Program-made: the position numbers and the translations under genes | Source: Xanthomonas arboricola pv. juglandis | GTDB lineage: Bacteria > Pseudomonadota > Gammaproteobacteria > Xanthomonadales > Xanthomonadaceae | Assembly: GCF_001013475.1 (NCBI RefSeq) | Contig: NZ_JZEF01000001.1 | Span: 1,237,317-1,301,316 of the forward strand | Length of the DNA: 64,000 nucleotides | Reading direction: 5' to 3' | The notes under the pieces: model-generated | Databases searched by the model: none | The model's input: the letters and a program-made list of their open reading frames with translations, nothing else | Told to the model about the DNA's origin: nothing | Part shown: positions 20,701 to 28,818 of the stretch, piece after piece | Layout: every line of letters begins with the position of its first letter | Position numbering within the stretch: the stretch's first letter is position 1

Positions 20701-22173
20701 CGGGCGGAGCTCGCGGAACTCGCCCGCGCAATCGGCACCGTCGGCGATACCAGGCTGGCCATGGCACTCGACCGGCTGCTGTCGGAGGACCTTCGGCGTT
20801 GGGACATCTCACGCGCCGCGTTCGTCGCATCCGGTTATCGCGACCAGACGTCAGACGCGCGGCACTCCTGGACGAACTGGTACCAGCGCGCCTTCATCGC
20901 CATTGGCACCGAGCAGGTGAAGAACCTGCTGGTCCAGCGCCTGTCCCATCCACAATTCGGCGCGGAGGGGGCCTCCGCGCTCATGCAGTTGTGGGAGCAG
21001 CGGCACCCCGTGACCACTCCGTCGACCTTTCCGCGAACCTTCCTGCGGGAGATGACCGTGCGGCGTGGGCGGCGGCTCCGTGAGCGTCCGCCTGCACCGG
21101 AGGCGCTGGCGATCCTCGATACCGTCACGTCACTTCTTGACGGCGGTAGCGAGAACGAGCAGTTGCATGCCATCCGCTTGGCAGTGGCGGCCTTCCGCAT
21201 GCCCTGCGGCGATATCAGCGCGCTGGTCCGTCGATTGATCGAGATCCCGGCCCCGCTCAACCTGCAACGAGACCTGTACGTCGCTCTTGCGCTTTCCGGC
21301 GAACGCCTGCAGGTTGACGCGATCCAATCGTGCATTCGGGCCTTGTTCGCCGAATCCGAGACCAAGCCTTGGGTGCTGGGCGACCACCACAGCGCGTTCT
21401 TCGGTTGGGTGGAATTGCTCGCATTTTCCGAACGTCCTGCCGCGATCCTCGACGAGGTAGCCGCCCTGGAACAGCCGCATTTGAAGCAGCCGTACCAGAT
21501 GCGTGGATTGCTGTCGGCGCTGGGCGCCTCCGCCGAGCCCGACGTCGAGGACGTCCTGCTGCAGTTCGCGGCGCTCATTCCAGGATTGGCCCAACAGCAC
21601 GAATGGCTGGCTGCCCTGAGCACCCGCGGCACCGACTCTTCGGGTCGAGCGCTGCTCCAACTGCTGCGGGACGGTGCGTTCGACGATCCTGGGTATCGCG
21701 ATATCGAAGCACTCCGCGCCCACTTGGCACAGCTTGCGAAGAACCACATCGAGTTCAGAGCCGACATGCTGGGGCTGCTGGAGCATCTGGACAAAGGCAT
21801 CCTGGCCTCTGCGATCGAGCGCGCCCTGCTCATGCTGTCCGATACGGAGAGCATCCTGTCACTCGTCCGCTACTACGCGCGGACAGGACGCTCGGGCGAC
21901 GGCCTGTACATTAGCATCAGAAAAATCGCGATGGACGAACGGCCTTCCGCACAGTTCAGTGGCGCCGTTACCCTGTTCCCGGTGCCCGTGGACGATCTGC
22001 GCAGGCGGCTTTTCTCCCTGGCATTGACCCAGACCAGCGAAGCAGGTGTTGCCAGGCAATGCCTGGCCTTGATCGACGGCATCCGCGACGACTACGGCTA
22101 TCCCGAGTCCGAAGCGCGCCATCCTGATATCCGATCGGGGCAACCTTGGCCCCTGCTCGCTCCGGCTGCATAA
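17752..22173 (+). CDS. HNH-NACHT protein (bacterial NLR-like, STAND NTPase defence candidate)
   Basis: This is a 1473-aa multidomain protein (the ATG at 17752 or the in-frame ATG at 17764). Residues about 15-120 resemble an HNH nuclease: Cys pair in HRCAHPHCGKP, then AAHITAASAGGPRYD and NGIWLCQDHAHAVD. Residues about 205-380 form a NACHT-like NTPase with P-loop SPPGTGKTTTLLQL, Walker B LTLVLDGWNQLD and sensor-like VISSRN. The C-terminal 900 residues are helical, probably HEAT-like repeats acting as the sensor. The plan (N-terminal effector, NTPase, C-terminal sensor) is that of bNACHT antiphage proteins. The HNH effector is my reading of the motifs; defence function is inferred from architecture and the adjacent ApeA gene. 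Confidence 0.75.
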   Translation: MRSTMRDDFNRAAKELLAKQAGHRCAHPHCGKPTSGADESGTGAINIGVAAHITAASAGGPRYDPALTSEQRKDASNGIWLCQDHAHAVDADDSGFSAEILRIWKRQAEDRSFHALMAGMAGASQMRGLQIDPGEGIDIRHRFNLAVDEDLVALKASLVAAAREDAAAFRRTRYWTEHAIELKLRLKGDADADSFSVHDLATTTEAFNEIVILSPPGTGKTTTLLQLAEAIINKRGAVASFLPLDDWSAQSHSLFESILERQAFRPYRQEHLRLLAHTGELTLVLDGWNQLDGASRRRARNELEGLRRDYPKLGIVISSRNLSVAVPFATTVVAIEPLDHAQQRQVASEMRGADGETLLEEARAIPGLRELVSVPLFLNAILRLSPGSRLPTTKEGVLAAFVEQHNQVANRSEALRDATLGHEQQILADLAAAATRTANTSLPDGNARASVQATQRRLADEGQISAYSAPQPMTVLDALIAEHLLVRSSGTPAGYSFQHQQFQEWYASFAVEHAMRNMAAGDATAAEQLAIAFLDVRPWEESILFACERMASGTSADLDAIAKTIVRCLSIDPMLAAEIIFRAPAAWGRVEHEVTGFLRRWHQPDKVDRAIGFIVNSGRPEFAELLWPLLADSEHRHHLDVLRAGRRFPPSLLPDMETRLATLEESTRAEVLGEMVSHGGMEGALFAASVAQTDSSVRLKKEVVESLYWCGADQQAARVLQDAPLELWQELASGHPLTGIHNTAVTTRMAAERRAAFESMQNPGHKLHFVLNGDVDGIETEQEVFTLLADPALEVRASAADHALYQAHERYPSIVASALVRRIEQGLEIPFRANLLVQEQHIVTDEDPIRSMVNNAALDEKIRTNAASIAGPVSIGRLIDAQLELDAPAASDPAARRPLAEQQRFLGGLVITAPYSSLVAAVLARADTTDPRRIALFAELLASHRGQDSAIRPPAILEEEQKTQLVDTLLRWVPTMVDTSDSTRAELAELARAIGTVGDTRLAMALDRLLSEDLRRWDISRAAFVASGYRDQTSDARHSWTNWYQRAFIAIGTEQVKNLLVQRLSHPQFGAEGASALMQLWEQRHPVTTPSTFPRTFLREMTVRRGRRLRERPPAPEALAILDTVTSLLDGGSENEQLHAIRLAVAAFRMPCGDISALVRRLIEIPAPLNLQRDLYVALALSGERLQVDAIQSCIRALFAESETKPWVLGDHHSAFFGWVELLAFSERPAAILDEVAALEQPHLKQPYQMRGLLSALGASAEPDVEDVLLQFAALIPGLAQQHEWLAALSTRGTDSSGRALLQLLRDGAFDDPGYRDIEALRAHLAQLAKNHIEFRADMLGLLEHLDKGILASAIERALLMLSDTESILSLVRYYARTGRSGDGLYISIRKIAMDERPSAQFSGAVTLFPVPVDDLRRRLFSLALTQTSEAGVARQCLALIDGIRDDYGYPESEARHPDIRSGQPWPLLAPAA

Positions 22174-22358
22174 GGCCGAGGCAAGCGGTCGGCTTCCACC
22201 CAGCCGATGGATCCGATGCCGGCGCATCGGCACATGGTTGCTCATCCATGCGCCAATCCCGATATTTCTTGTTTATGCGCCAGGTCCGATAAGCTGACCT
22301 ACCTATTGGACAGCATGAAGCAAATAGCTGCCGCCGGAACATCGCCCGGGACGGCGAA

Positions 22359-23651
22359 TCATGGATCGGCCTTGTGGGTTGGATATTTGTTCAACGCGAG
22401 GGTTTCACTCATCCAATAGCTATTCGCCAAGCGAATCGCGTCCTCATCGCTCAGGCCGAGCAGCGTAAGAATCTCCAGATTCGACAAGGCCGCGACGAAA
22501 TCGCCGTAGCGAAGCAGGGTCCAGTCCTTGGCAGCCTTGTCCCTGAGATCGCCGGCCGCATGAGCGTAGTAATGCCGGCTGTCCTTGATCTGCTTGAGCA
22601 CGTCATCCGACGGCGTGACCTTAAACGCGGTGGACCATCGTGTCCGGATGTCCTGCAGGCGTTCCAGCAGCGAGAACTTTTTCTTGGTCACGCGCGTGGT
22701 CCGCAGCTTGTGCAATTCCTCCAGCGCCGCGACATTCCAGAGAAAGTGCAGGATGACGTCCTTTCTGTCGCGATCGAAGGCCGCGAAATAGCGGTCGAAC
22801 GCTTCGGGGGAGGCCTGGTGCACTTCGAACCAGCGCAATAGCAGCGTCGGGAAACGATCCTGTATATCGTCGAACCGCACCAGCCGGTCGTCCCACTCGA
22901 ACTTCTTCGGCCTGACGGCGTGCAACGATGAGTGCCTGATCTCGATGTCCGGCATGCCTCGTTCGACATCCGCTTCATCAAAGACCATCAGGTGCGTGTG
23001 CGGAAGGTGCTGTTGGGACAGGAACTCCAGAAACCTGCGTAGCCGATACATCATCGCCCATAGCCGGTCGAAATGCAGCCGCCTGGACGAAACGATCCGA
23101 AAACCCATCGGACGGTCAACATGGAACTGCTCCGAGCCCCAATTGCCCATCGGCACCGTGGCAGAATAGAACCTTTCAAGAGTGAGTTCGTCCGACAAGG
23201 GATAACGCGTCGACTCGAAAGACTTGAAGCGGACGATCGCCCCAGACTGGTCCCCGATATCGGCGTCGAAGCACTGCTCATGAAACCATGCCGGGCTACC
23301 TAGCAATCGGAACTGCACGCCTCGAACACCTAGGTCCTCGCGTAGCGAACCCAGCGCAATACGTGTGGATTCGATCTTCGAGGACACCACAGTGCCGTCG
23401 CCTCTCTTACTGGCGGATGCGAAGCAATTGAACAACGTGGCCTTCTCGTGCCTACCCTGGAGCCTTGCGAAAACAATGGCATTGGCCAGCAAGCCGGTTG
23501 GAGTCAACGCGCCCTCTAGGCGCACCGTGGCACCAGCATCATTGAAGTCCAGCACACCGGAAACAGCAGTGTCTTCACCGTGGGTGGGTAGCCAGAAGCG
23601 GCCCAAGAGTGACTGTGGCGTATCTGTGTCCTTCAACTTAATCCTCTCCAC
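22359..23651 (-). CDS. apeA: ApeA-type HEPN anti-phage protein
   Basis: This is a 430-aa protein. The N-terminal half (LLGRFWLP, then a beta-rich stretch with GVLDFND and VRLEGALTPTG) resembles the ApeA N-terminal domain. The C-terminal half is helical and ends in a HEPN domain with the R-x4-H RNase motif in SRHYYAHAAGD. ApeA is a single-gene abortive defence protein whose HEPN domain cleaves RNA on infection. The gene is convergent with the NACHT gene across about 185 bases. The name rests on domain layout and motif, not on a search. Confidence 0.7.
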   Translation of the reverse strand: MERIKLKDTDTPQSLLGRFWLPTHGEDTAVSGVLDFNDAGATVRLEGALTPTGLLANAIVFARLQGRHEKATLFNCFASASKRGDGTVVSSKIESTRIALGSLREDLGVRGVQFRLLGSPAWFHEQCFDADIGDQSGAIVRFKSFESTRYPLSDELTLERFYSATVPMGNWGSEQFHVDRPMGFRIVSSRRLHFDRLWAMMYRLRRFLEFLSQQHLPHTHLMVFDEADVERGMPDIEIRHSSLHAVRPKKFEWDDRLVRFDDIQDRFPTLLLRWFEVHQASPEAFDRYFAAFDRDRKDVILHFLWNVAALEELHKLRTTRVTKKKFSLLERLQDIRTRWSTAFKVTPSDDVLKQIKDSRHYYAHAAGDLRDKAAKDWTLLRYGDFVAALSNLEILTLLGLSDEDAIRLANSYWMSETLALNKYPTHKADP

Positions 23652-23963
23652 CAGGTCGCCCGCAATGAGGTTTCAATCGTAAATGTACGCTCCCAGGGTA
23701 ATTGGCTCATCCCACGGCGCATTCAGCAAGCCAACCGAGCTCGGGCGTCGGGCACAGGATGGCCGCTTTGGGTGCAGAACTGTCCTACCCTCGATAAATC
23801 TTCCTAATCCCCTGCCCGCCCAGCGTCTGCTTTCGGCCAGCAGCGGACACGGCCAGGAACCAAGATCGGCGCGCGGAAGCGGTTCGTCACCTGTGCTACG
23901 TCCGCGACGCGCCTGCACGGGCGAGCCATGAGCCGCCCGTACAGTGGCGAGCAAACGGGACGG
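23652..23963. other. Intergenic relic containing one copy of a 26-bp direct repeat
   Basis: No gene is supported. The stretch carries GGCCGCTTTGGGTGCAGAAC-type sequence and the repeat at 23784-23809, and looks like decayed or mobile-element-derived DNA. Confidence 0.4.
23784..23809 (+). repeat. Direct repeat, copy 1 (partner at 63800-63825)
   Basis: 25 of 26 bases match the copy at 63800-63825, including the perfect 18-bp core CGATAAATCTTCCTAATC. The copies lie 40 kb apart in the same orientation. Confidence 0.65.
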
Positions 23964-24782
23964 CTAGGCTGCAGTGGCCTTAGTGGCAAGCCGAGCGGTC
24001 TCCTGGTCGTCTCGCCAACCGGCCGTAGCACCGCCATCCACGCTGAAGTTCTGTCCGGTGACCCAACTGGATTCATCGGATGCCAGATACAGAGCCATGT
24101 AGGCGACGTCTTCGCTGGTTCCCGCACGCTGGATAAGCGCGTGACGCAACTGCCAAGCCTTCGCTTCCGGATCCACTGCCTTGTCCGTCGCTGGCGTGCT
24201 GATGAACCCTGGTGCGATCGAGTTCGCCCGCACGCCGTGCGGCGCGCCCTCTGCAGCCAAGGCTCGCGTCATTGAAACAATGCCCCCCTTCGCGGTGGCA
24301 TGGGCAACCTGCGCCAGCGGCTGAATGCCCAGCAAGGCCGAGTAGGAGGCGATGTTGATCAGCGAGCCGCCGCCCTCAATCAGTAGCGGCCACGCAGCAC
24401 TGGTAGTGTGGAACACCAGATCGAGCTCCACGTTCATCACATGCCGCCACAACTTCAGATCCATCTGTGTAAATGGTGCAAAGCCGAAACCTGCGGCGTT
24501 GTTGTAGAGCACGTCGAGGCCGCCCATGCGCTCAGCACTCTCACGCACCCACTTTCCAGCGTCTTCAGGATTGGTCAGGTCCACAGTGTTGGCGAAAGCG
24601 GAATATCCCTCGTTGCGTAATGCCTCGGCTGTCGCCTCTGCGGCACCTGGACGGAAGTCGCAGCCGATGACAGTTGCTCCCTGCTGGGCAAACAGGCGCT
24701 GTGCCACGGCCCCCTGCCCGCCGCCCGTTCCAGTGATGAGAACACGTTTGCCTTCAAGGCGGCCTGGATTGTTGCTTTTCAT
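23964..24782 (-). CDS. SDR-family NAD(P)-dependent oxidoreductase
   Basis: This 272-aa short-chain dehydrogenase has the cofactor motif TGTGGGQGAVAQRLF (about residue 18), NNAAG (about 90) and the catalytic Ser in NIASYSALLG. Where the family has Y-x3-K, this protein reads AHATAKGG, so the catalytic Tyr position is His while Lys is kept. The C-terminal APGFISTPATDKA is normal. It may have altered activity or belong to an SDR subgroup with His. It lies 38 bases downstream of the alkene reductase gene on the same strand, so the two are probably co-transcribed. Confidence 0.88.
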   Translation of the reverse strand: MKSNNPGRLEGKRVLITGTGGGQGAVAQRLFAQQGATVIGCDFRPGAAEATAEALRNEGYSAFANTVDLTNPEDAGKWVRESAERMGGLDVLYNNAAGFGFAPFTQMDLKLWRHVMNVELDLVFHTTSAAWPLLIEGGGSLINIASYSALLGIQPLAQVAHATAKGGIVSMTRALAAEGAPHGVRANSIAPGFISTPATDKAVDPEAKAWQLRHALIQRAGTSEDVAYMALYLASDESSWVTGQNFSVDGGATAGWRDDQETARLATKATAA

Positions 24783-24820
24783 GATTCACCTCGCATGACG
24801 CTGGATGGAAGAACAGCCTG

Positions 24821-25882
24821 TCAGGCCGTTTCGAGTGCCGGGTAGTCGACGAATCCGGCTGCGCCACCGGAGTAGAACGTGCTCTTGTCCGGCGCATTGA
24901 GTGGCGCGTCGGCGAGCAGGCGCGCCGGCAGATCCGGGTTCGCGATGAAGCTGCTTCCAAACACCGCAGCGTCTGCTCGACCCGCCTGCAACGCATTTTC
25001 CGCGCTCGCCTTTTCCAGCCCGCTGCCCAGCAGATACGCGCCGGCGAAGCGCGGGCGCAGCAGGGAATGGTAGTCAGTGTCGCTGCCGAACAGGGCTACA
25101 TGCAGGTAGGCCAACTTGAGCGGCTTCAACAGGTCCACCAGGTAGGTATAGGTTTCAACCGGGTCAGCGTCGCTGATGTTGTTGAAGTTCATCTCGGGCG
25201 AGATCTTCAGACCTACCCGATCAGAGCCTGCTTCTTCGGCCATCGCCTGCAGCACTTCGAGCACGAATCGTGCGCGGTTGGCCAGACTTCCGCCGTACTC
25301 GTCGGTGCGATGATTGGTGGACGAGGACAGGAACTGTTCGGGCAGGTAGCCGCTGGCGCCGTGCAGCTCGACGCCATCGAATCCGGCTTCCAGCGCCCGC
25401 CGGGTGGCGAGGCGGTAGCTTTCAATGACTTCCTTGACCTCGGCAGTGCTCAGCTCGTGGGGTACTACGAAATCTTTCTGGCCTTCCTGGGTCCAGGTCT
25501 GGCCGCTAGCCCTGATGGCCGAAGGAGCGACAGGCTGTGCGCCGCCCGGGAGGAGCAGCGGGTGGGAGACGCGGCCGGTATGCATGATCTGCATGAAAAT
25601 GCGCCCGCCACGTGCGTGCACGGCGAATGTCACGCGCTTCCACGCGGCGACCTGCGCATCGGTTGCGATCCCGGGGGTGCGCACATAGCCCTTCCCCAGC
25701 GCGGAGGGAAATACGCCTTCACTGATGATCAGGCCCGCGCTGGCGCGCTGCTCGTAGTAGGTGGCCACCATGTCGTCGGGTATTCCGGCATCGTTAGCGC
25801 GAGAACGCGTCATGGGGGCCATGACGATGCGGTTGGAAAGGGTGTAACGACCCACTTGAACTTCGGTGAACAAGGCGCTCAT
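24821..25882 (-). CDS. Alkene reductase, old yellow enzyme family (NemA/XenB-like)
   Basis: This 353-aa FMN flavoprotein starts at the ATG at 25882, with AGGAA 8 bases upstream. The TIM-barrel signature is clear: NRIVMAPMTRSRA, IFMQIMHTGRVSHP, GFDGVELHGASGYLPEQF (substrate-binding His, then proton-donor Tyr), and NHRTDEYGGSLANRARF. The enzyme reduces activated C=C bonds of enones, maleimides or nitro compounds with NAD(P)H. It is divergent from a LysR gene across about 117 bases, the classic layout for LysR control, and is followed by the SDR. Confidence 0.93.
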   Translation of the reverse strand: MSALFTEVQVGRYTLSNRIVMAPMTRSRANDAGIPDDMVATYYEQRASAGLIISEGVFPSALGKGYVRTPGIATDAQVAAWKRVTFAVHARGGRIFMQIMHTGRVSHPLLLPGGAQPVAPSAIRASGQTWTQEGQKDFVVPHELSTAEVKEVIESYRLATRRALEAGFDGVELHGASGYLPEQFLSSSTNHRTDEYGGSLANRARFVLEVLQAMAEEAGSDRVGLKISPEMNFNNISDADPVETYTYLVDLLKPLKLAYLHVALFGSDTDYHSLLRPRFAGAYLLGSGLEKASAENALQAGRADAAVFGSSFIANPDLPARLLADAPLNAPDKSTFYSGGAAGFVDYPALETA

Positions 25883-25999
25883 GTGCAATTCCTGGCCGCG
25901 CTGCGGCTCGCATCTGGGGGAAGGCCTTCATCGTGGAGAATTCCGCCTACGGGATAAAGCTGGTAATCTGGAAAATATTGCTCCATAGGTGACGCAATC

Positions 26000-26899
26000 A
26001 TGGAACTGTTGAACGACATGGCGCTGTTTGTCGAGGTCGTTAAGGTGATGAGCTTCCGCCGAGCAGCGGAGATCACCGGCATCCCCAACTCAACCATTTC
26101 GCGCAGGATCAGCAGCCTGGAGAAGGCGATTGGCCTGCGGCTGATGCACCGGACCACGCGCAAGCTGGAGCTGACTGAAGCCGGGCACCTGTATTACGAG
26201 CGTTGCAAGCACATCGTCGAAGAGGCAAGGCTTGCGCACGAGCAGCTTGGCAACATGCTTGCCCAGCCCGCGGGAGTCCTGCGCGTGTCGATGCCGGTAG
26301 ACTTCGCAGCGATGTACCTGGCAGAGCACATTGCGGATTTTGCCCGCGCCTATCCCGGCATCAGCTTTGAGTTTGACTTGACTCCGCGCCGGGTCGATCT
26401 GTTCACCGAACCCTTCGACGTCGCCATTCGCATCGGGGAGTCGGAGAACTCAAGTCTCATAGCGCGCGCGATTGCCAGCTTCTCGGCAGAGCTCTACGCC
26501 GCACCTGGGTACTTGTCCGAAGCAGGAGAACCCAAGCATCCCGAGGATCTGACCGCACACCAGTGCTTCCACATGCAGCGCGATGGTGAGTGGACCCTTC
26601 AGAATGACAAGGAGAAGCGGAAGGTGCTGGTGGCAGGCCGTTTCATCGTCAACAGCATCGGCATGATGCGTCGCCTGGGTGGACTAGGGTTGGGGATCAT
26701 CCTGATGCCACCCAAGGCGGTGGAGGAAGACGTGGCAGCTGGCAGGTTGCAGCGGGTCCTGCCGCACTGGAGAGGCGTTCCGCTCACGGCATATGCAATG
26801 ACCGAAACCAGACTGCTACCAGCGAAAACCCAGCGATTCATCGAGTTCCTGCGTGACCGGCTTTCCACCACGACGCCCCACGCCTCAACAGGCATCTGA
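26000..26899 (+). CDS. LysR-family transcriptional regulator
   Basis: This 299-aa protein has the N-terminal winged helix-turn-helix (residues about 5-62: MALFVEVVKVMSFRRAAEI, IPNSTISRRISSLEKAIGLRL) and a C-terminal effector-binding domain. It is divergent from the old yellow enzyme gene, so the likely targets are that gene, the SDR and itself. The effector is unknown but may be an electrophile or quinone, given the target. Its 3' end lies 13 bases from the convergent second LysR gene. Confidence 0.92.
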   Translation: MELLNDMALFVEVVKVMSFRRAAEITGIPNSTISRRISSLEKAIGLRLMHRTTRKLELTEAGHLYYERCKHIVEEARLAHEQLGNMLAQPAGVLRVSMPVDFAAMYLAEHIADFARAYPGISFEFDLTPRRVDLFTEPFDVAIRIGESENSSLIARAIASFSAELYAAPGYLSEAGEPKHPEDLTAHQCFHMQRDGEWTLQNDKEKRKVLVAGRFIVNSIGMMRRLGGLGLGIILMPPKAVEEDVAAGRLQRVLPHWRGVPLTAYAMTETRLLPAKTQRFIEFLRDRLSTTTPHASTGI

Positions 26900-26912
26900 A
26901 GCAGCAGGTCGG

Positions 26913-27839
26913 CTAGACCTGCACGCTGCGTTGTTGAATGCTGGCCGGCAGGTGCAGTACCAGGTAGTCGATCAGGCTCCGCACCGACGGCAGCATGCCG
27001 CGCGGTGGCGGGTAAAGCAGGTGGATGACATGGGTGGTGGCCGACCAATCGGGCAGGACTACCTCCAACATGCCACTGAGCACCGCACCGGACACGATGG
27101 GTTCTGGCAGCAGGGCCACACCCAAGCCATGAATGGCAGCTTCCAGCTGCAGGCGCAGATCATCAGAGGACAGCCGCGGGCCGTGCATCACTGTCTCCTC
27201 GCCTTCAAGGCGGGAACTCAGCGTCCATCTTGCCTGGCCCTCGTAGGCGTCGCGAAGGCGACTGATCGTGTCCATCGCGGCGAGGTCGCCAGGCCGCCGT
27301 GGCCGACCCGTCTGATCAAGCAGCGCCGGGCTCGCGACCAGCACACGTCGTGCGCGCCCCAGCTCTCTTGCCACCAGCCCTGCCGTGTCATCCATGCGTA
27401 CGTTGGCGCGCACCGCCAGATCGAAGCGTTCCCTGAGCAGGTCCGCCTCTGGGTCGCGCGTGTCCAGCTCCAGCTTTACTTTCGAATGAGACACCAGGTA
27501 CCCGGGCAGGATCGGGGCCAGATAGCTCTGCGCCATCACCTGGGGGCAACTCAAGCGGACGGTGCCCGAGGGTTCGCGTTTGAGGTGGGCCACACTTTCG
27601 TAGGCACTCTTTGCGCCTTCCACCAGACGGCTGGCCTGGGTATACAAGCGCTCGCCCGCTTCGGTCAGGGCGATGCGGCGTGTGGTTCGCTGCAACAGGC
27701 GCACCCCCAGTGCATCTTCCAGCGCCGCAACCCGACGACTTAGTCGGGTCTTTTCGATGCCGGATGCTCTCGCAGCAGCAGAAAATCCGCCATGGCGAAC
27801 TACCGAAGCAAAGTAAGCCAGATCATTCAGGTCATCCAT
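26913..27839 (-). CDS. LysR-family transcriptional regulator
   Basis: I chose the ATG at 27839 (MDDLNDLAYFASVV), giving 308 aa; the longer frame runs into the intergenic control region. The helix-turn-helix covers GGFSAAARASGIEKTRLSRRV, followed by LEDALGVRLLQRTTRRI. It is divergent from the pirin-efflux operon, whose control region contains two palindromes suited to a LysR regulator. It is therefore the probable local activator of that operon. Confidence 0.92.
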   Translation of the reverse strand: MDDLNDLAYFASVVRHGGFSAAARASGIEKTRLSRRVAALEDALGVRLLQRTTRRIALTEAGERLYTQASRLVEGAKSAYESVAHLKREPSGTVRLSCPQVMAQSYLAPILPGYLVSHSKVKLELDTRDPEADLLRERFDLAVRANVRMDDTAGLVARELGRARRVLVASPALLDQTGRPRRPGDLAAMDTISRLRDAYEGQARWTLSSRLEGEETVMHGPRLSSDDLRLQLEAAIHGLGVALLPEPIVSGAVLSGMLEVVLPDWSATTHVIHLLYPPPRGMLPSVRSLIDYLVLHLPASIQQRSVQV

Positions 27840-27850
27840 CGCGCAGCCAT

Positions 27851-27907
27851 TGGTGCAATTCCGCACCAGTCTTTGGTGGTTTTGACATCTTATCGCAACA
27901 CTGTTGC
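27851..27907. promoter_or_regulatory. Divergent control region with two palindromes (LysR sites)
   Basis: TGGTGC-6-GCACCA lies at 27851-27868 and GCAACA-1-TGTTGC at 27895-27907, between the divergent LysR and pirin starts. LysR proteins usually bind two such sites. A TTGACA hexamer is at 27882-27887, but no well-placed -10 was found. Confidence 0.45.
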
Positions 27908-27960
27908 AAATGTAGGGTAATCGGCTTCGGGGCACCTGTACCCTGTTTCTGGAAACACTC

Positions 27961-28818
27961 ATGAGTCAGGTCATGTCTGGCGTGGTGGACGCCATCCACG
28001 TAGAGCACGGTGCGCACTTCTCCGCACGGCGGCTGGACCTGGAGGGTCTGCAAGGTTTGGCTGCACCGGTCATGGCCTTGGACCACTACCGGATGCGCGG
28101 TCCGACGTTTGCACCACACCCACACGCGGGCTTTTCCGCCGTCTCCTACGTACTGGAAAGCTCGGCGGGCGGCCTTCGCAACCGCGACTCACTTCAGCAC
28201 GACGTGGTCATCGAGCCGGGTGCGGTCGTGTGGACGCAGTCAGGATCGGGAATTGTCCACGAGGAGTTCCCCGCAGCCATCGGTCGAGAGGTTCACGGCA
28301 TCCAGATCTTCGTCAATCAATCGCGGCGGACGAAGGTACTGCCGCCGCGTGTAATGCACCTGAAAGCCTGCGACGTTCCGGTCATTATGGACAAGCAGTT
28401 CAACCGAACCCGCGTGCTGAGCGGGCGCCTGTCGGGGGCGATTGGTCGCCTCGACCCTGCGGAGCCCTTCGACCTGTTTGATGTACATGTGATGGGCAGC
28501 TGGATCTACCCGGTACCGGCACGCCGTCACGCGCTGGTCTACGCGTTGTCCGGGGAGGTGGAGGTCCAGGCCGGGGGCGAGGTTCGGAAGATTCGAGCCT
28601 TCCAAGCGACCGCTGCACGCTTCACCAAAGCGGGCCCATTACAGGTCGAGCCCAATGGCGCTGCGCAGATTCTGGTGCTGACCGGTACCGACCTAGCCGA
28701 ACCGGTGGCTGTGCATGGGCCATTCATCATGAACGACCAGGAACAACTTATCGAGGCTTTGGATCGCTACACGCGCGGCGAGATGGGACGGCTGCTGCCG
28801 CTGGAGGGCATCGCATGA
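27961..28818 (+). CDS. Pirin-family protein (quercetinase-like cupin)
   Basis: This 285-aa bicupin has the N-terminal pirin motif (FAPHPHAGFSAVSYVLE, with metal-binding His residues) and HEEFPAAIGREVHGIQIFVN. Pirins are Fe-binding cytoplasmic proteins; some have quercetin 2,3-dioxygenase activity. It opens an apparent operon: its stop overlaps the HlyD start by 4 bases. A second pirin gene follows the efflux genes. The pairing with aromatic-type detoxification genes suggests a role in flavonoid or quinone response, as an inference. Confidence 0.88.
   Translation: MSQVMSGVVDAIHVEHGAHFSARRLDLEGLQGLAAPVMALDHYRMRGPTFAPHPHAGFSAVSYVLESSAGGLRNRDSLQHDVVIEPGAVVWTQSGSGIVHEEFPAAIGREVHGIQIFVNQSRRTKVLPPRVMHLKACDVPVIMDKQFNRTRVLSGRLSGAIGRLDPAEPFDLFDVHVMGSWIYPVPARRHALVYALSGEVEVQAGGEVRKIRAFQATAARFTKAGPLQVEPNGAAQILVLTGTDLAEPVAVHGPFIMNDQEQLIEALDRYTRGEMGRLLPLEGIA

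Noticed and set aside
23683..23931. 82-codon frame between ApeA and the SDR
   Set aside because: It covers repeat-like intergenic sequence and has no ribosome-binding site or domain.
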